Part shown: one piece after another, positions 1 through 10,368 of the stretch | Layout of the letters: every line of letters starts with the position of its first letter | Numbering within the stretch: position 1 is the stretch's first letter | Origin: Ophiocordyceps camponoti-saundersi (nom. inval.) | Taxonomy: Eukaryota; Ascomycota; Sordariomycetes; Hypocreales; Ophiocordycipitaceae | DNA length: 64,000 nt | Direction of reading: 5' to 3' | NCBI GenBank assembly: GCA_003339415.1 | Contig: PDHQ01000028.1 | Location: forward strand, 124,001-188,000 | Notes under the pieces: generated by a model | The model's input: the letters and a program-made list of their open reading frames with translations, nothing else | Databases searched by the model: none | What the model was told of the DNA's origin: nothing | Translations under genes and position numbers: made by a program

Positions 1-753
1 AGACGAACAAGCGACAGAGACTGACAAAAGCGACAAAAAAAGGGAAATCAAGGAGACGCGAGGGCGAGTATTAGGGGATGGGGGGCGATTAGGGGGAAGA
101 GGAACGCGAGAGGGCAAGGGATGTGGCGTGTGAAGAGGTTTTTGTATGTAAAGGAGCGATGCGTGATCACGTGATGCCTTGACGCGTCTGAGCGTGTTAA
201 AGCGTGTTTCTTGGTGATTTTGTGGGGCTTCCTCCCTGCTGCGGCGCTGAATCCGTGCGATAGCCTGAGAGTCTGATAGGTGACTTAGTGACTCACTGCC
301 CAGGAGTCGCGGTCAAGTTTGCGAAAGTACCCAAGTACCGCCTCCACATGGCTGCGTCCGAGCCCCCATTCCGTCTCCTCCCTGCCTTATCAATCAATCA
401 CACAAACTTGTCGCGGCGCTTCAAGCTTTTGGTAAGATTGACTGCGCGCTGCTCCATGCAAAGCAACACACCAATCACCCTGAGACTGCGGCTCTTCGCC
501 TCAAGGCTTTGCCAGAAGCAAAGCGATGGCTCAACATCTTCTATGTGTGCACAAATGTACGGAGATAGGTAATCATGTATCCCTACTATGAGTATCCGTG
601 TACCTACCAACCGGCAACGCCTCGCATCACCATCCGAGTCAGCCATCCAGCCAACACATTTTCACTCGGACATTCCATTTCTTTTACGGACATACATATG
701 TACATACCTACATACCTACCTACCTATGTACGGAGTATCAGTATCCGTACATG

Positions 754-938
754 CAGAAGGAAAGGTTTGATGCCTCAAAGTAACAAATACCAAATAGATC
801 GTGCTCACTTTGACCCTAAGGATAGGTACCTAGGTAGGTAATGATATGTCTTGAAAGAGGGGAGAGGGGGCGTGCCAATCAATGTCCGTAGCTGTACCAA
901 TCGCGCCTTCCGTAGCAAAGTGTCGTCCCTGCCCATCA
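754..938 (+). repeat. Dispersed repeat, copy A (~185 bp)
   Basis: This stretch aligns in the same order with the reverse complement of 26079-26239. Shared blocks begin with AGAAGGAAAGG / AGAAAGAAAGG, then TGCCTCAAAG, a TCGTGCT block, a GACC(C)TAAGGAT block, a purine-rich run, CGTGCCAAT, GTACCAATC, GCCTTCCGT and CTGCCCATCA. A third, shorter copy of the first 43 bp lies at 1365-1407. It encodes no plausible protein, so a short non-autonomous or relic transposon is the most likely explanation. I could not define terminal repeats. Confidence 0.75.
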
Positions 939-1364
939 AGTTCATTACTAACAACGCAGTTATAGGGGGGTTTAAACCTATCATCTCTCAAAGCCTCATC
1001 AAAGCACCATTTAACCGGCAGAAAAGAATCAGGAATTAAGCCCTCACTAGGCAACGCGGATAGGTATCCGGGCCATCCTTACCTAGCTGTTATAGACGGA
1101 GCCGAACTAACGTAAGTTTAAGGCCACAGAAAGGTCGAAGAAGAAGGCTATCTTAAGGCAGAAGAGGTAAAAGGCCCCTAAGGGTAGCGGCGTAGGTTGC
1201 TGGTCTCGCAGGCAGTCGTCATCGCCGGAGTCAGTCATCACGGCGGGCGTCAGGCAGTCGTAGCAGCAGCAGCGGCAGGCGTGAGCAGATTAGACATTGT
1301 CGTGATCAGAAGAGAAGAAGGTCGTCGCCACAGGCCATTCGGCCCCCTATTTCGGTTACTACAT

Positions 1365-1407
1365 AGAAGGAAAGGTTTAATGCCTCAAAGTAGCAAATAG
1401 GTCGTGC
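1365..1407 (+). repeat. Dispersed repeat, copy C (truncated)
   Basis: This repeats the first 43 bp of copy A (754-797) with a few substitutions, starting AGAAGGAAAGGTTTAATGCC and ending GGTCGTGC. The similarity stops abruptly afterwards, as expected of a truncated copy. Confidence 0.7.
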
Positions 1408-1897
1408 AGCTCATGCAAGACGCATCGTGTGCGCCTACTTTAGGCGTAAAGAGCTCGCTTTGGACCGGTATAAACAATCACCTTCTAACCTTGACCATTG
1501 GCAATGTTTCCGAGCTAACTTGCTAAGGTAGTGAGTGGTATGCTTCTCGTGAGTAACCGCTGAGCATTGTTCAAGGGCGACCTCTCGGACGAGCGCTAGC
1601 GAGCGGGCCGCGGATTGGCGCCCGCCACCCTCTACTAAACATTAAATATCCACCCCGTCCATATATCCGTACATTAGTATCTGACTGACCTGGCAAACAT
1701 GGGCTTCAAATGAAGGAACCTCATCAACGCCAATACGAAGGAAGACTGCAACATGGCCGCCTCAAAACGCACCTATCCCTCATCATCGCGGCACCGTTGG
1801 TATCAAAGACATCATGCCAAGTTCCCTCTGAATCCTGGACAACTTGCAACCGCATCGTTCATACTCTCCCAAGTACTCTTCTTTCCGCGTTCCCAAC

Positions 1898-2835
1898 TTA
1901 TCTCCGACTTCCACGTCGCTGCTCGGATGTCTGCGTCTCACTGGGACCGTCTTGTCCCGCCTCAACATCGTGAGGGCGAGCCTTTTTGCGACCGAACCAG
2001 CTGCGGCCTTTGCCGTTGGAGCTCTTCTCCGCAACGTTGGGCCTGCTTTCCACCCGATCCATCCGCGGTGCCGCCGCCGCGGATGGCCGCCGGGGCGGAG
2101 TGTCTGTCTGATCCCCCATAGGACTTTCTTGCCCCTCCTTGTCATACTCCTCTGGGCTGCTCGGGTCGACTGCGGGAAGTGGCAGACCACTCTTTCGAAG
2201 TTCTTTCTTGCCCTTTTCTCGCAAGTGCTGCTCCAGTAACATGCAATTTCGAGTGTTTGCCTTGAACACGGCGTCGGCCAGGTCTCCGAGGAATGGCACA
2301 AGTCCCACAGCGAAATCGAAGGCGACGTTCATCATCATTTGTGCCTTGATGGAGCTCGGCAGACCACCTTCGATCTGACAGCAAGTCTTGAACACCATCA
2401 GAGCCATGAACGCATCTAATGCATCGCCGATGCTGAGAGCTGTCAGCGAGAGATGGGCAATCGCCGTCGCATCCGCAGACTCACGCTGGTACCAGTGCAA
2501 TCACGCTGCTCCAGCCGAACCTGATTCCGAGAAAGCTGCAGAGCGCCAGGTCGAGGCGATACGCTCGCCGCTTGACTTTGTTCAAAATTTTTGCATCGTG
2601 ATCCGAAATGCCAGGCGGCAAGGCCTTCTTGCGCTTCTTGTACTTGCCTGTTGGCTTGCCGAGCCGAGTGGCGGGCACGGTTTCGAAGTAAGGATCCTAA
2701 TAGCAGGTAAGATTAGACAAAGACGCTCGATGTTTGGAGAGAAGACTCATGTGCGCCAACCTCGGTGCCAAATTTGTTCTGCAGGCTCTCGCCCAGAATT
2801 CTCTTGCTCACAATCTTGGCCGCGTATGATGCCAT
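1898..2835 (-). CDS. DUF4112 domain protein
   Basis: Three exons (2835-2761, 2696-2485, 2432-1898) give 273 residues in frame. The N-terminus MASYAAKIVSKRI is the conserved opening of this fungal family. After the first intron comes DPYFETVPATRLG and a basic stretch, then a DUF4112 domain (about residues 55-150) with two hydrophobic segments (LCSFLGIRFGWSSVIALVP and FDFAVGLVPFLGDLADA) that look membrane-embedded. The last 100 residues are polar, charged and probably disordered. The family's function is unknown; the domain also occurs in bacteria. It is divergent from DCP2 across about 880 bp. The exon structure is well supported because both junctions restore the conserved domain. Confidence 0.88.
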
Positions 2836-3719
2836 GTTTCTTTACCTTGATGGACACGTCGGAGTAAAAAGACTTGTGCGAAGCGGGAAGATATTTAAAC
2901 TACAAAAGAGAGTTCCGTAGGCGCCGCGGGGAGCCGCTTTGTCGTTGATTGGAGCGAACCGGTTTCAGAAGCCGCCGTTATGTGCTAGAATTAGAACAAA
3001 GATTCCTGAAAGTGAGGATGAACGGAAAATTTTAGAAACAAGAAGACAGTAGGTGCTTAAAAGAATAAAACGTCCTTGGGATAACCTGCTTTGGTTTGGG
3101 TGGACGATCGTCACCTATGATGCAATCGAACACCTGACGACGCACACACGCTCATTGGAGGAGCTCGGTAGATACGGCAACGGCCTACCAGCTTGCTTGT
3201 ACGTAAGCAAATGCATCAACCGGGAAGAACAGGTGTCAAAGAAGATGATGCGCACTGTAGCGCTGTGGCTAAGCAGGGACAACAACAGCCACTAGCTATT
3301 ACAGTGCACGCTTAGACTCTCGCACTACCGAGATCCCGTGCCCCGCATCCCTGAGTCAGCAGCACGAATCGGACCTCATCGCAAACAGACTTCGCGAAGT
3401 GTTGGCAGTTTGGGTATCAAGTGAAGGCCTCGTGAACCTGTGCGCTCGACTTCAAATTCGCCGGCCACGACATTGCAACTGCTTCTCCGTACTTCGCCGC
3501 CGCACCGTCTGCAATCGCCATCGCTCGAGGGCCTTGCCGACACGGTGTGCCTTACCCCCTCTCGAGCTCCCTCAAGTCAAACATGCCAAACATCCCTTCA
3601 CACCTTCGACTAGAATATTGCCCAGCAAAATCTTAATCGGGAAAAAATCTCGCCCCGTTCTTCTTGAAGCTTGTCGCGCACCGTAGCATGATCTTTTTTC
3701 TCTCGCACAAAGACACGTC
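2836..3719. promoter_or_regulatory. Divergent intergenic region, DUF4112 / DCP2
   Basis: About 880 bp between two start codons on opposite strands, presumably holding both promoters. I see no recognisable gene and no strong repeat. The open frames on either strand are short and unlike known proteins. Confidence 0.5.
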
Positions 3720-5881
3720 ATGGCCGGAATCCATATGCTGTTAGAGGATTGTCCGTCACAACTACAAGAGATTCCGGATGCTCTTGCATATCCAGTGTTT
3801 GCTGACAACCTCTGACAGGGCTGGACGACCTCTGCGTTCGCTTCATCATTAATCTCCCTCAAGAGGACTTGTCGTCGGTCGCTAGGATATGTTTCCAGGT
3901 CGAGGAAGCTCAATGGTTCTACGAAGACTTCATTCGACCGCTTGACCCGACGCTCCCGTCCATGTCGCTGCGAGTCTTCTGTCTTCGAATCTTCCAACAT
4001 TGTCCGCTTCTGGCCTCTTTCTCCGCTCAGAATCACGCGGCGGCGTTTGAGGAATTCCTGCAATACAAAACGCGAGTGCCTGTCCGCGGCGCCATCATGC
4101 TAAATCATGCCATGGACTCGGTCGTCCTGGTCAAAGGCTGGAAAAAGGGAGCCAGCTGGAGCTTCCCACGGGGCAAGATTAACAAAGACGAGGACGACCT
4201 GGACTGCGCCATCCGCGAAGTCTACGAAGAAACCGGTCTCGACCTTCGCGCTGCCGGCTTGGTTCGGGACAAGAAGCCCAAGAGCATTGAGATCTCCATG
4301 AGGGAGCAGCAGCTTCGCCTCTACATTTTTCGCGACATTCCTATGGATACCGATTTTCAGCCCCGAACGAGAAAGGAGATAAGCAAGATTCAATGGTACA
4401 AGCTTTCAGAGCTCCCGGCCTTTCGCAAAAAGGGCGACAAACAAAACTATACCGGGGCCGCCAACCAAGTCAGCAAATTCTACATGGTGGCGCCCTTCCT
4501 GGTCCCCCTGAAGAAATGGATCGCCCAACAGAGGGAGATGGACCAGAAGGCAGATACGGGCTCGAACCAAGCCCATCTTCTTCACCAGTACTTTGTCCCA
4601 GAAGAAGCTTCTAGTTTTGATGACGAAACGTGGGCTGCAAACCAGCGTGACGCTCCAGGCGAACCTGTTCCACCCGAGACCCCTGGTGACGCGACGGCGA
4701 AGACGCAGTCGCATATGGAGGCCTCTCGAGCGGTCCCGCACCAAGATAAGGGTAGCGCGCTTCTCTCCATTCTGCAGGCCGGCAACGTTCAGTCTCGAGG
4801 CGTGCAGACGCCTTTGGACCTCATGAGCGCAGAGCCGGCGCTGCCCCGGAACCCTCATCATCATACAAATCAGAACCACCTCATCTCGCACGCAAATGTG
4901 CAAGGGCCGCCGCCTACCTTCCCCCTCACGTCCAATCAAAGAGCCGTGTCATTGCAAGCAGGAGGCATGGTTCCCAATCAACGATCCTTCAGATGCGAGA
5001 CCCCTCTAGCACACCCACAAACTTTGACGCCTCAAATACTCCAGGACGTGCTCTGGATGAATGCCTTCCATGGCTCACCAATCCTTCAACAGCCTGTATC
5101 TGTTCAGAAGCAAACGGGTCCGGGCTTGCCCCCAGTACATGTCATGCAGGAAGCGCGGACGGCGCAGGTGGATGGCCACTCGATTGGGTTGACGACGCCG
5201 ACGAAGCACGACGCGACGCCTACCAACATCAACCCCTATAATAAAGTCTCTACACGCTCACTGGCAACGTCTCAGCCTTCATACGGCAGTCTCTCGTTGC
5301 CTCGGGTGCCCCCGCATCTAACCGATAATTCGGCAAGGCACGCATCGACCTCGGGGCTTCCCAGATCTGGAGTCAAGGAATCTACCGACCACCACCGATC
5401 CGCACTACTGGGGATGTTCAAGAGGAGCGAAGCTGATGCAATCAGGCAAGACGCGCAAGCGCCGCCTTCAGGCCCACTGCCCATCCAAACTCGAGTGGCG
5501 CAGAGTGCACCCCGTGATGACAAGACGCTGCCCTATGCACTCGACGGTAGTGGAGGGCAGGCACCGATGCAATCAAGGCGAATTCTTCAACGAGGCCAAA
5601 GAGTGGGCGAAAATTCGAGATACGAGGGCCAACGGCTTGCGGACACGCCAGAAGCGAAGCGAGTGATGTCGCGGCGTGCGGGAGGACCCGATGAGCAGAA
5701 ATTGCAGCTCTTGTCACTCTTCGGGCGACAACAGAATGCGGCGCTGGGCGGTAGCGAGGGCGCGGCGGCCTCGACCTCGCCTAGAGGGGCGGAGAGAGAG
5801 GTGAAGACGCCCATGTCACCTGCTGACCAGAGTTTTGTTCTAGAGTATTTGCAAACAGTGACGAGCAATGCCGGGAGCTAG
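3720..5881 (+). CDS. DCP2: mRNA decapping enzyme Dcp2
   Basis: Exon 1 (3720-3750) and exon 2 (3819-5881) encode 697 residues; the 68-nt intron splits the Trp codon of the conserved EDWLDDLCVRF motif, which fixes the start. The protein removes the m7G cap of mRNA in the 5'-3' decay pathway in cytoplasm and P-bodies. Residues ~8-95 are the helical regulatory domain that binds Dcp1; the Nudix domain follows with Box A ending RVPVRGAIML. The Nudix motif is intact: GKINKDE, then REVYEETG with the metal-binding glutamates. The C-terminal ~430 residues are Gln/Ser/Pro-rich and disordered but contain leucine-rich short motifs (SALLSILQ, SALLGMFK, LQLLSLFG) of the type that bind Edc3/Lsm in fungal Dcp2. 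A strong hairpin lies just after the stop. Confidence 0.97.
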
Positions 5882-7166
5882 AAGGGGGGCGGCCGATTGA
5901 TGCGTTGATGGACAGGTACCTGTAGGTCCTAGGCTCGTTTCTTCTCGCCTACGAGCCTAGGACCTACGGGTAGAGTGATGATGGATGCAAGGCATCAAGC
6001 TCCATCATACTTGTCTGTATGTATGTATGATTGTATGTATGTATGTATGTATGTATGCATGCATGTCAGCCAGCTGGATGAATGAATGCCCCCCCTGACT
6101 ACCTGTCTAGGAGACGGATGAGTGTTCATGGTGTCTCGCCATCCCTCAGGCCGGAAACAAGCGCAGGCGATATACATATGTATGTATGTACAGTAAGTGT
6201 GCATTCGTAGTGGTAGAATGTAGCGGTAGTCGGGACGATGAAGAGGCGCATACCTTAAACTTTTGTCCCCTGAAAGAAGTTGGTGGAGCAGTGTCAGCGG
6301 AGCAATGTCTGACAGACAGACAGTCAGTCAGTCAGGCAGTCAGTCACGTGGAGGCTGCCATCGGAAGTTGGGACGGCCGAGCTCCATTATGCGATTATGT
6401 GGCTGCTTTTCCCTCCCTCTCCCGCCCTTCCTTGCTGTTGCTTCTGGTATTTTTGTTTCTTTTTTTTTCCGGTGCTCGTTTCGTGTAATTGCAGCAACAG
6501 GGGAACAGGGGACTGGACTTGGTGGAGTATCCCATGGTAACTGGGGCGGGATGTTTCTTTGCCAAGCAACCTGGGGGATACTTATGCGTTTCTCGTGTTC
6601 AAAGACCTGCTGTGCAAGTGTGTCTCTCACTATCGCCCTCCCACACCCCCCGTCTTCTTCTCTCTCCGTTCCCTCTTCCTTGCCCCCTTTCCCCGTGAGC
6701 GGCTGTGACTGTATTCATTGTCCGTCATTTGCATCGTCTTCTCCCCCGCATTACCAACCTGCCATCCTTCATACTCATACATACAGGCAGGCATACACAT
6801 ACATACATACATACATACATACACAAGCTGGCCTGTGTCTTGCTTCTCTCCTAGCCCTCGCTCACTCGCTACCTGTCTGACCCAAGTCAAAGACAAGATC
6901 GGGAGACGCCAAAAAAAAATATAGGGCTGCCCGGCTACGACGTAGCAGCGCACACCCAGTCTTGGGCCCCGGAAACCGACGCTAATAACATCTCAGCTGC
7001 TCCCTTGCCCTGAACATACATACGGGGGAATAATCTCTCTTCGACTTTCTTTTCTTTCTTCCCTCTCGTCCCCTTTTTCCCCTTGCTCTTGCTTTCTCTC
7101 TCTCGCTTTCTCTTTCTCTCGCCCGTTTCATCCCCCTGATTACGGTTCCCGTCGTTAATCGCCGAT
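5882..7166. other. Intergenic region, DCP2 to DUF7137 gene
   Basis: Apart from the hairpin this holds low-complexity sequence: GTAT repeats at 6015-6065 and 6175-6190, a CAGT run near 6320-6345, CATA repeats at 6775-6825, and a long CT-rich stretch (7030-7125) directly upstream of the next start codon, typical of fungal 5' leaders. No gene is supported. Confidence 0.6.
5922..5967 (+). repeat. 17-bp perfect inverted repeat after DCP2
   Basis: The arms GTAGGTCCTAGGCTCGT (5922-5938) and its exact reverse complement (5951-5967) flank a 12-nt pyrimidine-rich loop. It begins 41 nt after the DCP2 stop codon, so it is probably transcribed in the 3' UTR and would form a stable hairpin. It could instead be a tiny relic of a palindromic mobile sequence; CCTAGG is also the core of the palindromes scattered between genes here. 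Confidence 0.85.
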
Positions 7167-8077
7167 ATGCGTCCCGCCTCGTCACTCGTTTCGCTGGCAT
7201 TGGGCCTTGGCTCTCTCGCTACTGTCGCTGCGTCTAGCTGGGGGAACCACGGCGTAGTGGCTCGAGCCGTCGCCGCTCCCACAAGTTCGAGTGCGTTTGC
7301 GTCGTTGCATCCATTATAGTCGCGTTCCCCGTCGCTGACTATATCTCGACAGTGCCTGCTTCGTCAGACTCTCCCAAATCAGATGCATCGCAGGGCTCCT
7401 CCGCCTCCCCGGGTCCTTCCCGGACAGACGCAAACACTGCTGAGCCCACATCCGATAAACCGACCGGGACCGACAAGGCCACCGGGTCCGACAATCCCTC
7501 TGCCACAAAGGAAGACGGTGACAAGGCGACGCACACCGACTTCCCCCCTGACGCGCCCCCCGGCGGCGTCAACATGCTCACGCCCCAGTCCAACATTCAA
7601 CCCACGGTCCTGTACCGCATTCGAGAGACCGTCACCTGGGGCTGGAACTATACGTCGCTGCTCGCCACACCGACTGCCATCGATGTTATGATCAGTTGCT
7701 CCGTCGCGGCCGAGACGTGGACCCTGACTAGGAACATGTCCTTTGCCACCTCGGTCCTCTACGTCTGGGATACCAACGAGCAGGCAGATTCGGTGGAGAA
7801 GCCTCTTTTGACTCAGATGTACACGCTCATAGTCAAGGATTCTGACGCCGACATCAACGCTCCGCCTCAACCGGGCTATCTCGGCACCGTCAAGAACTTT
7901 TTCAACTTTGGCCTCTACGCCGGCCAGCCGTACACGCCCTACTCGGACTGGAAGTGTACCGGCTGCAGCGGCGCCGCTGCCTTATTCGACCATCAGGCCG
8001 TCCGACTCGCCCTGATCATGAGCTCCCTGACAGTCTTCAGCTTCACCTGGTTCGTCGCGGGCCTGGAGCTACGCTGA
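7167..8077 (+). CDS. Secreted/cell-surface DUF7137-type protein
   Basis: Exons 7167-7290 and 7353-8077 encode 282 residues. The ATG opens a clear signal peptide (MRPASSLVSLALGLGSLATV), followed by a Ser/Thr/Pro/Asp-rich linker with repeated DKPTGTDKATG-like units, likely O-glycosylated. From about residue 115 there is a conserved beta-rich domain (GGVNMLTPQ, the aromatic motif TWGWNYTSL, YTLIVKD, QPYTPYSDWKCTGCSGA) that I associate with the fungal family DUF7137. The C-terminus (LIMSSLTVFSFTWFVAGLEL) is hydrophobic and could be a membrane anchor or GPI signal. No function is known; the location suggests a cell-wall or plasma-membrane protein. The start lies after a CT-rich leader. Confidence 0.85.
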
Positions 8078-8545
8078 GTTTGCCAAAATACCCTGCATTA
8101 CGCATTCTGTTTTTTTGTATATGATTCTGGCTTCCTCCCCCATGTTAAGGGGAATAATAGTCATACAGGCCTGTTTTCTTCATCTTCTGCTTCCTCTGCT
8201 TCTACTTCTTTTTTTCATTTCCTTCTCCTTCTTTCCTGCGTCAGTGGCATGATGCTCGATGGACGTTTTAATGAAGGGTCTGTTCATGGTGGGACGGAGA
8301 CATCGAGCTGTGATTTTATTTCTCATTTGCATGATGATGCTTTTCACGGGCGTTGAAAATGCGAGCGGCTCGGGATATTGATTCATACTCTCCTTTGATG
8401 GTCTCTGGAATGACGACGTGCGATATATACACATGAATCTATGTATTTCCTCGTGAGGAGACGTCGCTCTATGTATGTATGTATGAGTGTGCGCGTGTTT
8501 ATCCCAACGCTCAGAAATGGATGGACCGGCTACGATGTGGAGATA
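8078..8545. other. Convergent intergenic region
   Basis: About 470 bp between the stop codons of the DUF7137 gene and the kinase gene on the other strand. It contains T-rich runs such as 8205-8235 that could serve 3'-end formation, and a short GTAT repeat near 8470. No gene seen. Confidence 0.5.
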
Positions 8546-10040
8546 CTATACCATGCGCAGGGTGAAGCCGGCGCCCCTCTCCTCTCGGTCCCGTCCCTGA
8601 AAGATGCCGCTGAAGTCGGCATCGCCCAGGCCGGCAGCAGCCTGGCCGCGGACGGGAGCGTGCGGCTCGCGACGCTTCCTCCGCTCCTGACCGGCGCGGC
8701 TGGGAAAGGTGGGAAACATGTTTTCCGGTTTTGGCTTGGGGTCCTGACGAAAGTATTCGTGGCTCAGAGCGTCGCGGGCCGAGGGTCGACGGTCCGGGTC
8801 GAGGGCCAGGAAGCCTTCCAACAGCGAGACGGCGGCGGAGGTGAGGGTCGGGAAGCGGCGACGAACGGCCGAGGTGGCGGGAGCGTCACGCGGAAGCTTG
8901 AGGCCCGAAGCGTTGGGAAGGGAGCGAAAGGCGGGCCAGGAATTCTTATCCGGCAGACCGCAGAGGAGGAAGATGCTGGCCGTCTGATCCATCTCGTTTG
9001 CGCCCTGAAGAAGAGGTTCGCGATCGACCAGCTCGGCGAAGATGCAACCGACGCTCCACATGTCGATGGCTGGACCGTAACTTTTCGATCCGAGCAGTAA
9101 CTCGGGTGCTCTGTACCAAAGCGTCACGACGAGCTGAGTGAGTCGTGGAGGAGGAGGGTCGCCGACGTAACGGGCCATGCCGAAGTCTGCAATCTTCAGC
9201 TGGCCTCTGTTGTTGAGGAGGAGATTGGACGTCTTGAGATCGCGGTGGAGGATCCAGTGGTCGTGTAGGTAGGCTACGCCCTGTAGTAGCTGGAGCAGGA
9301 GCCGTTTTATCTCGGAGCCGAGGAAGGGCTCGGGCATGTCGTCGAGGATTCCTTTGAGGTCGTGCTCGACGAATTCGAGGACGAGGAAGATGGAGCTGGT
9401 GAGAAGGAGGGGGTAGGTATTTTAGCAAAGAAGGAAGAAGGCTGCCTGATGAAAGGGGAAGAGAGGAGGACGAGGAGAAGGACGAGGGGTCCCAACTCAA
9501 CTTGTCGAGTTTGGAGACTTCTTCTCCCACCACCACCTCATGCAAAGCCACGATGTTGACATGTCTGCAATCGCGTAGGATTTGAATCTCTCGCAGACCC
9601 GTGACCGGCAACCCGCTGCGATCATGCGGCTCGAGCTTAAGTCTCTTGAGAGCAACGACCTTCCCAGAAGCCTTATCAAGAGCGCGAGCCACCCAGCCGT
9701 ACGTCCCCTCCTCGATATCATTGAGCTTCTCATACCGCTCCACGCTGCGACACTTATTCCAGCCCTTCTCTATCGGGTGCGGGGTGAAGTATTTTGTCGT
9801 CGTCGTCGTCGTCGTCGGGTGAAGAGAAGATGTAGTCTCTTCGTCTTCATTATCAGGCGTTGTCTTCCGCCTCTTCGAAGGCCTCCCCTTGTCATCGTTT
9901 CCCTCCCTCCTTTGCGCATCTTCCCGCTGACGCGCTTCCTTTTTGCGCCTTCGCGTCTCTCGTTCTGCTGCTTTGCGTCGGGCTTGTTGCGCTGCGTCTT
10001 CGTCTGTGTCGGCCCATCGCGAGGCTGGCTTGGGCGCCAT
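8546..10040 (-). CDS. CDK11: CDK11/PITSLRE-type cyclin-dependent kinase
   Basis: Exons 10040-9502 and 9395-8546 join in frame to 462 residues. The N-terminus is a basic, RS-poor coiled region (ADTDEDAAQQARRKAAERE) with a seven-Thr run encoded by a TCG/GTC microsatellite. The kinase domain starts near residue 105: glycine loop IEEGTYGWV, VALKRLKLE, the cyclin-binding helix PVTGLRE in place of PITSLRE, catalytic HRDLKTSN, DFGMAR, then TLWYRAPELLLG. The intron lies between KLD and NSIFLVLEFVEHD. A Met nine codons upstream (10067) is possible, but MAPK matches relatives better. CDK11 kinases act in the nucleus on transcription and splicing; this role is inferred from the family. The gene is divergent from NDUFAF7. 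Confidence 0.92.
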
Positions 10041-10368
10041 TTCACGACTGGATGAATGGCCCTTCAACCGATGTTTCCAATACGGAAAGGAGACTCAGAA
10101 GAGACGGTCACAGAGGAGCATCAGGGAAGGAGATTGTCAAGGACCATCTAGAGCCGGCAGCTGCTGTTGCAGGTTTCAAAAGTAAAAAAGGTCGGAGGCC
10201 CAAAAGGACCAACCCGCGTTCGTTCGCTCCCTATCTTATCGTGCGCGTCCGAGGCACATCTCGAGTGGGGCTCGGACGTCAACCCTCCTCACCTACAGGC
10301 TACAGCTTAAGCTACCGGCTACAGCTCATCATCAGCAAAAGCCATCTTCATACTGCTTAATCGTCGTC
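10041..10368. promoter_or_regulatory. Bidirectional promoter region, kinase / NDUFAF7
   Basis: Only 328 bp separate the two divergent start codons, so the promoters must overlap or be shared. A CCAAT box is visible at 10077-10081 on the plus strand. Nothing else stands out. Confidence 0.55.

Larger units (their letters stand above)
1..1897. other. Intergenic region with short repeats, no gene seen
   Basis: No convincing gene lies here: the open frames are short, low in complexity and lack family resemblance. The stretch holds TACCTACCTACC and GTATGTAC-type short repeats (about 695-735 and 826-840), an inverted repeat of TATGTACGGA around 724-750, and two copies of a dispersed repeat described separately (754-938 and 1365-1407). 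About 1100-1400 is rich in GAAG and CAGCAG runs. Confidence 0.6.

Noticed and set aside
1197..1400. Open frame of 67 codons ending in the dispersed repeat
   Set aside because: Starts at TTG, contains Ala/Arg runs from triplet-rich DNA, and terminates inside repeat copy C; no evidence for a gene.
6186..6880. Overlapping open frames between DCP2 and the DUF7137 gene
   Set aside because: Built on CT-rich and CATA/GTAT repeats; none has a plausible protein composition.
8441..9100. Plus-strand open frame of 219 codons
   Set aside because: It is antisense to the well-supported CDK11-type kinase and shows no known domain.
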